Below are positions 9,633 through 18,812 of a stretch of 64,000 nucleotides of DNA, piece after piece. Position 1 is the stretch's first letter. The number at the start of each line of letters is the position of its first letter. The stretch is from contig CALISD010000007.1 in the NCBI GenBank assembly GCA_938041955.1, forward strand, positions 1-64,000, in the 5' to 3' direction. The translations under genes and the position numbers were made by a program. The notes below the pieces were generated by a model. The model had not been told where the DNA came from. It ran no database searches and saw only the letters and a program-made list of their open reading frames with translations. Source of the DNA: an uncultured Granulosicoccaceae bacterium. GTDB lineage: Bacteria > Pseudomonadota > Gammaproteobacteria > Granulosicoccales > Granulosicoccaceae.

Positions 9633-11257
9633 ATACTGATGTATTCTATTCTCTGCCACCGGATGCAGAGTTACCCGATATTTTCTCCAGCCCGTTCGAT
9701 GTATTGCCGCATGCAGTGGCGGAACAGGCAGCGTCTTCATTAAAGCTTCGAATATCTGATCTTTGTGGCGATGCACATCATTTTGATGCACCGGATGGCG
9801 GAAAAATGTTTGGTGTGTTGGTAGTGAGAAAAATCACTGGTGAAGTGGGTTATCTGTCGGCGTTTTCCGGCATGTTGGGAGGGCGTTGGCGGCGCAATGG
9901 ATTTGTCGATCCGGTATTTAATGTAGAGCAACGGCGATCGGTGTTGGCAGAAGGAGAGCGATTTGTTGTTGAGCTGTCGCGAAAAATTGATTTACTGCAA
10001 AGCGCGCCCGGCTTTATTGAAATCAGCCGGAAGCTGGAACGGTTGGATGCTGAAAATCTCGATACTCTGGCAACTACCAGAGCAAAACACGCACAAAGAA
10101 AACAGCAGCGTCGTCTGCAGCGCGAACATAAAGGCATCACACCAGCTCAACTTGAGCTACTCGCAAATCTTAGTCGCAAGGACAAAGTAGAATTTAAAAC
10201 ACTGCAAATACATCTTAAAGAGCAAAGTGCGGATCTGCGATCGCATTGGACACAAGCACATAAACAGATTGAGGCGTTAAAGCAACAGAGAAAGGAATAT
10301 TCTCATGATTTACAAGCTGAGCTTTTTGATGGCTATCAACTACAGTCCGCTGATACCACCACGCGAGCGATGGCAGGTTTTTTTAAAACAGGTTATCCAC
10401 CGTCGGGCGCAGGGGATTGTGCAGCCATCAAATTAGTTCAATATGCGAATCAGCATCAACTACAGCCGGTGGCGCTTGCGGAATTCTGGTGGGGTGCTTC
10501 CCCCGTCGGGGGATTGCGACAGCATGGAAGGTACTATCCCTCATGCCGCAGCAGGTGTCGTGTATTGCTGCCGTTTCTACTTGGCGGTGTAGACGTTGCG
10601 ATACCGCGGCATGAGCAATTGCCTGACTTCTCGGCAGAATATCCACGCACGATTCATGAAGACGACGATATTGTTGTAGTAGATAAACCTGCGGGCTTGT
10701 TGTCAGTGCCAGGTAAGGTGCTTACGGATTCGATTGAGACAAGACTGAAAGCCCGTTATCCAGAGGTGGCGGGTGTGATGTTATTGCATCGACTTGATCA
10801 AGCAACATCCGGTGTGATGATTGCGGCCCGTAACCCTCGTGCCTACAAAATATTGCAGCATCAATTTCAGGACAGAGTGATTGAGAAAGAATACGTTGCT
10901 GTACTCGATGGCATAGTTGAGCAAGAACATGGAGAGATCAAATTACCGCTGCGTGTCGACATCTACGATCGACCCAGACAGATAGTCTGTGCTGAACGCG
11001 GCAAGGCTGCATTAACCCGCTATTCGGTAATTTCGTATCATGAGGGTACTACCAGGGTGGCCTTTTACCCGCATACCGGTCGAACCCATCAACTGCGTGT
11101 TCACGCCGCTCACCCTGAAGGTCTGGACTGCCCGATACTCGGTGACGAGTTGTATGGTCGGCCACTCGAGAGAATGCATTTACACGCGCAGCGGCTGACT
11201 TTTGATCATCCTGTGACGGGGCGTAGGATGAGTTTTTCAACAGAAGCTCCCTTCTAA
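9629..11257 (+). CDS. RluA-family pseudouridine synthase with long N-terminal extension
   Basis: C-terminal catalytic block VVDKPAGLLSVPG...LLHRLDQATSGVMIAA...HTGRTHQLRVHAAHPEGL. Confidence 0.85.
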   Translation: MNTDVFYSLPPDAELPDIFSSPFDVLPHAVAEQAASSLKLRISDLCGDAHHFDAPDGGKMFGVLVVRKITGEVGYLSAFSGMLGGRWRRNGFVDPVFNVEQRRSVLAEGERFVVELSRKIDLLQSAPGFIEISRKLERLDAENLDTLATTRAKHAQRKQQRRLQREHKGITPAQLELLANLSRKDKVEFKTLQIHLKEQSADLRSHWTQAHKQIEALKQQRKEYSHDLQAELFDGYQLQSADTTTRAMAGFFKTGYPPSGAGDCAAIKLVQYANQHQLQPVALAEFWWGASPVGGLRQHGRYYPSCRSRCRVLLPFLLGGVDVAIPRHEQLPDFSAEYPRTIHEDDDIVVVDKPAGLLSVPGKVLTDSIETRLKARYPEVAGVMLLHRLDQATSGVMIAARNPRAYKILQHQFQDRVIEKEYVAVLDGIVEQEHGEIKLPLRVDIYDRPRQIVCAERGKAALTRYSVISYHEGTTRVAFYPHTGRTHQLRVHAAHPEGLDCPILGDELYGRPLERMHLHAQRLTFDHPVTGRRMSFSTEAPF

Positions 11258-11456
11258 ATAGCCCATGTGAATAGCCGTAGCGAAACCTGATTATGATGGG
11301 TGGGATCCGTAGCGCTGTTAAATTAAGTGGCTTGCGGTTGATAGCGTTAGCGAGGTGACGCTGCTATTCTGCAAACTGCGGAGTGTGTAAGGGGGTAACT
11401 GGAAAGCTCCCCGCTCATGCATTGGTTTCCATAAAGCGTCCCGGTAGTTATCACTC

Positions 11457-12812
11457 GTGCCAACAATAACAGCGCAAACGCCTAAGCAATATAACGATTC
11501 ATTGCCCGATGAAGTCGATGTCGTGGTTATTGGTGGTGGCATCATCGGGATATGTTCGGCTTACTATCTTGCTCGGCTCGGGCAGCGCGTGATGCTGTGT
11601 GAAAAAGGTATTGTTGGTGGTGAGCAATCATCGAGGAATTGGGGGTGGGTGAGACAACATGCCCGCGATGAGGCTGAGCTGCCGATCATGATGGAATCTA
11701 ACAGACTCTGGCAGGGTCTGGCTGCGGAGATCGGTGAAGATCTTGGTTTTAGACAACACGGTGTGTTGTATCTAGCAAGCAGTGATAAAAAGCTAGCGCA
11801 AAGAGAATCCTGGTTGGAGATCGCAAGGCAACATCAGTTAGAAAGTAAGTTGTTAAGTCAGACCGAAGTGGCCTGTCTTACGGGCACACCAAATAGCCAG
11901 TGGTGCGGTGGTGTGTTAACTGCCAGTGATGGCCGTGCGGAGCCATGGCTTGCCATGCCGGCGCTTGCTCGAGCAGCCGCTCGACTGGGTGTGAAGATCA
12001 AAGAGCATTGTGCGGTTCGAACCGTAGAGCAAAGCAATGGTCAGGTAACTGGCGTTGTTACAGAACACGGTACAATTAAATGCAACCGCGTGGTGTTGGC
12101 CAGTGGGGCATGGTCTTCGCTTTTTACCGGCAATATGGGTATTTACTTTCCACAGTTGTCAGTGCGGGCTACTGTTGTGAGTACATCAAAGGTGGATGAT
12201 TTCTATAGCGGTAATGCCGCAGATGAGAATCTGGCGTTTAGACGTCGCGAGGATGGTGGCTATACGCTTGCGCTCACTGATAGAACAGAGCATTTGCTGG
12301 GGCCTTCCTCTTTCACATTTTTTAAACCGTTTATTCCAGCGATGTTGCTTGATTGGGATACGCATAGAATTAAGCCTAAAATGCCATCAGATTTTCCAGA
12401 TGCGTGGCGCACCAGTAGACGTTGGGCGGATGATCAAATCTCACCGTTTGAAAGAATGAGAGTTCTGAATCCTGAACCGAACCAAAAGTGTATTGCCAGA
12501 ATATTAAAACTTGCACGCCAGAAATTACCGGCACTTAGCAAGATTAATGTGGCCCATAGCTGGGCCGGTATGATCGAAACCATGCCCGACATTGTTCCGG
12601 TGATAGACACCGCTGACTCAAGTAATACTGATGTACCTAGTGGATTGACTATTGCGACCGGGTTTAGTGGTCATGGTTTTGGTATTGGTCCGGCGGCAGG
12701 CAAGCTGGTAGCTGATCTGGTATGCAATCGGTCAGTGACATATGACTTGCAGCGTTTTAGATTAAGCCGGTTTACAGATGGTTCGCCAATAGTATTAGGG
12801 CCAGTGTTTTAA
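11457..12812 (+). CDS. FAD-dependent oxidoreductase (DadA/DAO type)
   Basis: VDVVVIGGGIIGICSAYYLARLGQRVMLCEKG; C-terminal GFSGHGFGIGPAAGKLVADL. GTG start. Confidence 0.85.
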   Translation: MPTITAQTPKQYNDSLPDEVDVVVIGGGIIGICSAYYLARLGQRVMLCEKGIVGGEQSSRNWGWVRQHARDEAELPIMMESNRLWQGLAAEIGEDLGFRQHGVLYLASSDKKLAQRESWLEIARQHQLESKLLSQTEVACLTGTPNSQWCGGVLTASDGRAEPWLAMPALARAAARLGVKIKEHCAVRTVEQSNGQVTGVVTEHGTIKCNRVVLASGAWSSLFTGNMGIYFPQLSVRATVVSTSKVDDFYSGNAADENLAFRRREDGGYTLALTDRTEHLLGPSSFTFFKPFIPAMLLDWDTHRIKPKMPSDFPDAWRTSRRWADDQISPFERMRVLNPEPNQKCIARILKLARQKLPALSKINVAHSWAGMIETMPDIVPVIDTADSSNTDVPSGLTIATGFSGHGFGIGPAAGKLVADLVCNRSVTYDLQRFRLSRFTDGSPIVLGPVF

Positions 12813-12816
12813 ACTA

Positions 12817-13572
12817 ATGAGTAAAATGATACAGACTATTCTGTTTGCGATAGCAGCAATGGTTTTACCTTGTGGTGCGGCTGCTGACGGGTCGAGCAAC
12901 GCCCGGTTGCAAATAGAATGGAGCGATGAGAAATTTGCCGCAGAGCTTAAGGCCAGCGGGGTGTTTGAAGATGCTGTTGATTTTATCAATGCCACTTTTC
13001 GCTTTGAAAGGTCTTTGGTATTGCAGCTGGGAGCGCAAGACGGCCCACTCTATGACCCGCGACAGGACGTAATACAAATACCTTATGAGTTTTACACCAA
13101 GGTGGTTAGTCTTTTTGCGCAACTGGAGCCTGGCGATGAAGCGATTGAAAAAGAGTTTGCCATTGATACTTTGCTGCACACCTTGTTTCATGAATATGGA
13201 CATGCAGTGATAGATCAGTTTGAAATTCCTGTATTGGGTAGAGAAGAAGATGCAGTAGATGGGTTAGCAAGTGTGTTGCTAATTGAGTACTACGACAATG
13301 GTGCTGAAATGGCGATTAATGCCGCCGAGCTGTTTGCACTGGAAAGTGAAGATCGTGGAACTTTGCAGGAAGAAGATTTTTGGGACGAACACAGTTTGGA
13401 TGAACAGCGTTACTACAGTACGATGTGCCATGTGGTGGGTAGTGATGCTGCAGAGTACTCGGAGTTGGCAGCGTTGGCGGGGTTCTCAGAAGAGCGGGCT
13501 GAGAGCTGCGTATTTGAATATCAACAGCTGGTAAGTGACTGGGATAAACTACTCACTCCGGTACGCAGATAA
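12817..13572 (+). CDS. DUF4344-type putative metallopeptidase, exported
   Basis: Signal peptide; HTLFHEYGHAVIDQFEIPVLGREEDAVDGLASVLL zinc motif. Confidence 0.8.
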   Translation: MSKMIQTILFAIAAMVLPCGAAADGSSNARLQIEWSDEKFAAELKASGVFEDAVDFINATFRFERSLVLQLGAQDGPLYDPRQDVIQIPYEFYTKVVSLFAQLEPGDEAIEKEFAIDTLLHTLFHEYGHAVIDQFEIPVLGREEDAVDGLASVLLIEYYDNGAEMAINAAELFALESEDRGTLQEEDFWDEHSLDEQRYYSTMCHVVGSDAAEYSELAALAGFSEERAESCVFEYQQLVSDWDKLLTPVRR

Positions 13573-13617
13573 AACATGTCTGCTAAAGAGATTACATCCA
13601 CCAGACAGGAGAACCCG

Positions 13618-13908
13618 ATGGCCTACGGTTATGTGATTGCACAAATTAATGTGCTCGACCCGGTCAGCTACGCTGATTATGTTAAGCGCGTACTCCCGAC
13701 AATAGAGCTTTTTGGCGGTGAGTTTCTGGTGCGTGGTGGTCAGTCGGAGAGCTTTGAAGGTGTGCCACCCGGGGACAGAAATGTCGTTATTCGCTTTCCG
13801 TCTTATCAGGCGGCACGCGATTGGTATAAGTCCGACGCCTATGCGCCGGCCCGTGAGTTGCGTATGGCTGCTTCTACCAGCGTTCAAACGATAGTGGAAG
13901 GCGTGTAG
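13618..13908 (+). CDS. DUF1330 domain protein
   Basis: MAYGYVIAQINVLDPVSYADYVKRVLPTIELFGGEFLVRGG...VIRFPSYQAARDWYKSDAY; ATG at 13618 has the better RBS than 13576. Confidence 0.85.
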   Translation: MAYGYVIAQINVLDPVSYADYVKRVLPTIELFGGEFLVRGGQSESFEGVPPGDRNVVIRFPSYQAARDWYKSDAYAPARELRMAASTSVQTIVEGV

Positions 13909-14110
13909 TTAACGTACTTATTAAAGTGCGGACAATACCATATGTGTTAAATGCATAGGGTTATTGACAAAAAATACCCGGAATTCTCAGATAAACCAGT
14001 GTGGCGGCTTTGCGTGGTGATACGATTACCGGCCACGGTTGATCTTCTCAGGCAGTGGCCAATTTGTAGTACAGCTGCCGCAGACGTAACGGGACTTGAT
14101 TAGTAGTTAT

Positions 14111-15214
14111 ATGGAAAACAAACAAAGTGTTCAACGGCTTTATCGGCTAGAGGCTTTACGCGGTCTTGCTGCCTTTTATGTGGTGCTGCATCACACTATC
14201 GCCCACAGTACCGTGTTGTTCGGGATCAATGTAGGGATTTTTCTGCGATTTGGGCAGGAAGCGGTGATTTTGTTTTTTCTGCTGTCCGGGTTTGTGATCA
14301 ATTATTCCTTCCGCAGTGGTTCGGATAAAACGTTTGCTACTTACTTTTTCAAACGAAGTACCAGAATATTCATTCCGCTTATATTTATTTTTATACTTGG
14401 ATATCTTACGCTCAGCTATAACGCAGGTCATTTGATTAATCCTGAGCTGTGGACGCTGGTGAAAAATATATTGATGCTGCAAGACTGGGACATGGTCAAG
14501 CCCAATGTTCTGGCAGAGCCATACATGGGAAATACTCCCCTGTGGTCTTTGTCTTACGAGTGGTGGTTTTACATGTTGTACTTCCCTATCGTAACCCGAA
14601 TAAATTCCGGTTTCCGGCAAGCGGTTATAGTTTTTACGGTGAGCATTGCGATGGCGGCGCTCTATGTTTGGCAGCCGAATTTCCTCTTCCGGTTATTTGC
14701 CTACTTTGGAATATGGTGGGCTGGTGTGTATCTGTCAGAGCTTTACCGCGCTGGCAGGCACCACTCTTTAAAAGCCTTGCTTTTGCCAGTGGGCGCCCTG
14801 TTGTCGATTGCTGCCGTGATGGTGATACCGGTCTTTTTAGCGAGAAAAGCGGGTGAAGACCTGTTGCTTGGTTTTCACCCGCTACTTGAATTCAGGCATA
14901 TTTTTGTTGCGCTTGTTTTTGTGTGCGGGGCCGTTGTCTGGCAGAAAATTCGTTGGTTTGGCTTTGACCTCCTGTTGAAGCCGTTCCTGGTGCTGGCGCC
15001 TATTTCCTACGTATTGTATATCTGTCACCAGCCGTTGATGGTTCAGGCGACTTATCTGGACTTTATCGATAATGCCATTGTGCGTTGGTTCTGTTACCTG
15101 GCGATCGTGCTTGTTTTTTCTTACCTTCTGGAGCTGAAAGTTTATCCGTGGTTGCGTGATTTAATGCGAGCCAAACGATCCGTCAGAAAACCTTTGCAGG
15201 CCAAAGATTCTTAG
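14111..15214 (+). CDS. Acyltransferase 3 family membrane protein
   Basis: RLEALRGLAAFYVVLHHTIAH ... FLLSGFVINYSF, multiple TMs. Confidence 0.85.
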   Translation: MENKQSVQRLYRLEALRGLAAFYVVLHHTIAHSTVLFGINVGIFLRFGQEAVILFFLLSGFVINYSFRSGSDKTFATYFFKRSTRIFIPLIFIFILGYLTLSYNAGHLINPELWTLVKNILMLQDWDMVKPNVLAEPYMGNTPLWSLSYEWWFYMLYFPIVTRINSGFRQAVIVFTVSIAMAALYVWQPNFLFRLFAYFGIWWAGVYLSELYRAGRHHSLKALLLPVGALLSIAAVMVIPVFLARKAGEDLLLGFHPLLEFRHIFVALVFVCGAVVWQKIRWFGFDLLLKPFLVLAPISYVLYICHQPLMVQATYLDFIDNAIVRWFCYLAIVLVFSYLLELKVYPWLRDLMRAKRSVRKPLQAKDS

Positions 15215-15222
15215 ACAGATAA

Positions 15223-15394
15223 GTAACTATTCAGTGGTAAGTGACCTAAATTCTTTTTGTAGTCTTTTGCAGCTTTTCAGTGTGCGTCTGTCGTTTTATG
15301 GGGGGGAGTTTGCGCGCAACATACTGTGTAGACCTGTGTATTTGAGCACGAACGACAGCGCCCATGCATGCGACAGGTGTGCTTGAATAGTTAC
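15223..15394. repeat. Nested inverted repeats between convergent genes
   Basis: Outer gtaactattca (15223-15233) / tgaatagttac (15384-15394); inner gcgtctgtcgtt (15284-15295) / aacgacagcgc (15351-15361, one bulged base). Confidence 0.5.
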
Positions 15395-15404
15395 GATAGA
15401 TTAT

Positions 15405-16301
15405 CTATTTGACGGGTTGTTTCTGACCGCGACGCGACAACGCGAGTGCGGCAATTATTATAGCCAACGCGATATACGCATTGGCAGCCAGTCGCTCGCT
15501 TAAGAACAATATACCGAACAGCACGCCAAACATCGGTACCATAAAGTTAATTTGACTTAAAAATGTAGCGCCACACCGTTCGATGATGATCAAAATAATC
15601 ATTGTAGCGATAGCAGTTGAACCAATTGCCAGCGCCACCACCGATACCATTGATATCGGGCTTACCGATAGTGCCCATGGCTGATCTAGTAGCAGGCTGG
15701 CCGGTACGATCAATAGGCATGCGGCGATCATCAGTGCCGCCACCATTGAGTATTTTGGCAGCGCTGTTAGCTTGCGAGTGACTATCGCATTCATCGCATA
15801 GCAAATAGCGGCAAGTAAAATGGCGAGTTGTCGAATGGTTTGATCTCCAAGGGTAGATAAACTTTCTTTACCCATCAAAACCACAATGCCGAAAAACCCG
15901 ACTAACACACCGATCATCTTCCAGCGATTTATTTTCTCGTCAGATGTGAATACCTGAGCCAGTAGAATGGTGGCGAGAGGCATTATTGCCATAAAAATAG
16001 CAGCCAGACCTGCATCTACTTTTACCTGACCCCAGCTGATCAGGGCAAAGGGCAGTGCGTTGCCAAGAAGACCTGACAAGAATATGTAGATCCAGACAGT
16101 GCCTGGTTTGGGCAGCTGTTGTCCGCTAAATCGCATGATCGGGTAGACGATCAGCAGTGCGATAACAAGCCGTGCGGCGGCTACGGTGAGTGGTGGTATG
16201 TCACGTACACTGATGTTGGTGAAGATGAAACTTGAGCCAAAGATCGCGGCTAGACCGATGAGTAGCAGGTAGTCTTTCGTCGTAGGGGTATGTTTGCTCA
16301 C
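15405..16301 (-). CDS. EamA/DMT family transporter
   Basis: Ten hydrophobic segments, EamA-like repeats (GSSFIFTNISVRDIPPLTVAAARL). Confidence 0.85.
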   Translation of the reverse strand: MSKHTPTTKDYLLLIGLAAIFGSSFIFTNISVRDIPPLTVAAARLVIALLIVYPIMRFSGQQLPKPGTVWIYIFLSGLLGNALPFALISWGQVKVDAGLAAIFMAIMPLATILLAQVFTSDEKINRWKMIGVLVGFFGIVVLMGKESLSTLGDQTIRQLAILLAAICYAMNAIVTRKLTALPKYSMVAALMIAACLLIVPASLLLDQPWALSVSPISMVSVVALAIGSTAIATMIILIIIERCGATFLSQINFMVPMFGVLFGILFLSERLAANAYIALAIIIAALALSRRGQKQPVK

Positions 16302-16340
16302 AGGCTCTTATCGGTTGTTTAAGCGACTACAGTTTTTGAG

Positions 16341-17612
16341 TTATGTGCTTAGGTGTGACCAGCCACGATAGGCTGCTATGTGGTCTGCAATGTTGTGTAC
16401 CCGGATGATATCGACTCCTTGCTGACAAAGTTGCATGGATGCGCCAATGGTTGCCTGATCGCGCTCGTGGATATTGTCGCTGATGAAAGTTTTCATATAA
16501 GATTTACGGGAGTGCCCGATCAAAAGGCGGACACCGTATTGCCGAAACGTTGATGCAGCTTGCAGTAGTTTTAATGATTGCAATGGATCTTTACCAAACC
16601 CGATACCGGGGTCTAAAATAACTCTGTCTGCAGGGATGCCGGCGTTGCTCCACTCGGTCAGCTTTTTTTCAAGCCAGTCGCATATTTCTTCAACGGGGTT
16701 ACCTGTAATCAATTGATTTGGATCAGCTGGCACACTGACGCTGTGCATCGCGATCCATTGGCAGTTGCTATCTGCGGCCAATTCAAGCATGGCAGGATCA
16801 CTAAGACCCGCAACATCGTTAATGTAGTCGACGCCGCACTCAATTGCTTTGGCGGCAGTTTGCGGGTGACGTGTGTCAACGCTTAGCCAGGGGCGGATGA
16901 ATTGATTTTTGTAGGTGTCTGTTGTTTTCTCGATGAATGGCCCGATGCGTTGCCATTCGGTATCCGGGTTAATGTGTTCGGCACCCGGCCGAGTCGATTC
17001 ACCACCGATATCAAGTATGGCGGCGCCGTGTTCGGTCATGTCAGTGGCGGTCTGTAATAGTTGTTGCTGATCGAAATTCTCCCCCGCGTCTGAGAATGAA
17101 TCCGGAGTGGCATTGAGAATTCCCATCCACAGGGGAATGTGATGTGGCAATTCTGTCGACCATTGCAGCAGGGTTTTGTTACCGCGCCCGGGGATGACCA
17201 GGTCGGGAGCCAGTGCAATCAAAGGCGTTAACACAAAGTGGCGCAGGTGCATGTCTTTGTGTGGAATGGTCAGCGTGTCTGTGGCCACGATGTCATCGTT
17301 CCAGAGCAAAATATCTATGTCTATAGGCCGTGGTGACCAGCGGGCTTTGTTATCGCGCTGAAGAGTGTTTTGTATGTTGGCAATCTCGCTAAGTAACTCA
17401 TCACAGTTAAGAGTTGTCTCTACTTCGATGGCTGCATTTAAAAAGGGTTTGTTCCACTCCCAGGGGGCGTCGTCTGGCAGTAGTGCCGGGGTTTCAATGA
17501 CCGGTGAGCAGCGGCGGCAAGTGATGCCTTTTTGTTCCAGCAGGGCAATAGCGCTGGTCAGGTTCTGCTTCCGGTCTCCCAGGTTGGAGCCCAATCCGAG
17601 GTAGATAGCCAT
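16341..17612 (-). CDS. Bifunctional HPPK (FolK) - dihydropteroate synthase (FolP)
   Basis: N-term YLGLGSNLGDRKQNL...RPIDIDILL (HPPK); C-term MGILNATPDSFSDAGE...DIGGESTRPGAE...DPGIGFGKD...GHSRKSY (DHPS) in one ORF. Confidence 0.95.
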   Translation of the reverse strand: MAIYLGLGSNLGDRKQNLTSAIALLEQKGITCRRCSPVIETPALLPDDAPWEWNKPFLNAAIEVETTLNCDELLSEIANIQNTLQRDNKARWSPRPIDIDILLWNDDIVATDTLTIPHKDMHLRHFVLTPLIALAPDLVIPGRGNKTLLQWSTELPHHIPLWMGILNATPDSFSDAGENFDQQQLLQTATDMTEHGAAILDIGGESTRPGAEHINPDTEWQRIGPFIEKTTDTYKNQFIRPWLSVDTRHPQTAAKAIECGVDYINDVAGLSDPAMLELAADSNCQWIAMHSVSVPADPNQLITGNPVEEICDWLEKKLTEWSNAGIPADRVILDPGIGFGKDPLQSLKLLQAASTFRQYGVRLLIGHSRKSYMKTFISDNIHERDQATIGASMQLCQQGVDIIRVHNIADHIAAYRGWSHLST

Positions 17613-17747
17613 ACAGGTGATTTCTTGTAATTGGTTTCTTAGGATGGTTTATGTTGTGGCTGTAAGTAACTGAATCAGAACTTATCGTCAGCGGACGGGA
17701 TAGGTTACCATTGTTGCTCTTACCGCTGCTAACAAACGGGTCATAGA

Positions 17748-18764
17748 GTGAAAAGCGAGCTGAACCGGCAATGGATACTGGCTAAACGCCCTGAGGGTTT
17801 ATTCAGTGAAGATCACTTCACCTACCAGGAAGCGATCATTCGGCCTTTGCAGGATGAACAGTTTCTAGTTGAAGTTTTCTATCTGTCACTCGATCCCACG
17901 CAACGAATGTGGGCACAAACAGATACCTATCTACCCGCGGTTAAAATTGGCGATGTGATGCGAAGCCTCGGTATGGGAGTGGTCACTAAAAGCCGTAATC
18001 CGGCATTCAGGGAAGGGGCGATTGTACAGGGCATGACGGGTTGGCAAAGCCATGTGATCACAGATGGCCGTGGCTTCTCTCAAGTACCTGACAACAGTGG
18101 TCTGCCATTGGCCGCTTATATGGGGCCGTTGGGTATGACTGGAATTACCGCCTATTTTGGATTGCTTGATATTGGGAGGCCAAGTAAAGGCGAAACCCTG
18201 ATTGTCAGTGCTGCTGCCGGCGCGGTGGGTTCGATCGCTTGCCAGATAGGCAAGATTAAAGGCATGAATGTGGTTGGATTGGCAGGCAGTGATGCAAAGT
18301 GCAACTGGTTAACCAAAGAGCTTGGTATTGATGCGGCAGTTAACTATCGCGATGCGAATGCGTGGCAGCAGCTGCAAGAGGCTTGTCCGGAGGGGGTCGA
18401 TGTTGTGTTTGAAAATGTCGGCGGAAAAATGCTGGATATGGCCTTGGGACTCATCAATGTCGGCGCTCGGGTGGCGCTGTGTGGATACATTTCAGGTTAT
18501 GCGAAAGAGCAAAACCCCGGTAGCCACAATCTGCCGATGTTAATTTCCAAGCGTGCTTCTATTCAGGGCTTTCTGGTGCTCGACTACGTGCACAAAAGCC
18601 GTGACGCAATAAGTGATCTGGGCAAGTGGATGATGGACGGCCGGGTGAAATACCGTATGGATATTGAAACAGGTTTTAAAGACCTTCCAGTGACGATAAA
18701 TAAGCTGTTCAGCGGTGAAAATAATGGCAAACTGCTGATGCAAATTAATACGCCTCCCGAATAG
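17748..18764 (+). CDS. NADP-dependent oxidoreductase (CurA/PTGR-like MDR family)
   Basis: NRQWILAKRPEG...SLDPTQRMW...VSAAAGAVGSIACQIGKIKG. GTG start. Confidence 0.9.
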   Translation: MKSELNRQWILAKRPEGLFSEDHFTYQEAIIRPLQDEQFLVEVFYLSLDPTQRMWAQTDTYLPAVKIGDVMRSLGMGVVTKSRNPAFREGAIVQGMTGWQSHVITDGRGFSQVPDNSGLPLAAYMGPLGMTGITAYFGLLDIGRPSKGETLIVSAAAGAVGSIACQIGKIKGMNVVGLAGSDAKCNWLTKELGIDAAVNYRDANAWQQLQEACPEGVDVVFENVGGKMLDMALGLINVGARVALCGYISGYAKEQNPGSHNLPMLISKRASIQGFLVLDYVHKSRDAISDLGKWMMDGRVKYRMDIETGFKDLPVTINKLFSGENNGKLLMQINTPPE

Positions 18765-18812
18765 TTCAATTACCGGCTTTTCGCCTTCGGGGGCCTTACC
18801 TGGAGCGAGAAA

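Noticed and set aside
14156-14620. 154-aa minus-strand ORF
   Set aside because: Antisense to the acyltransferase gene; no motif support.
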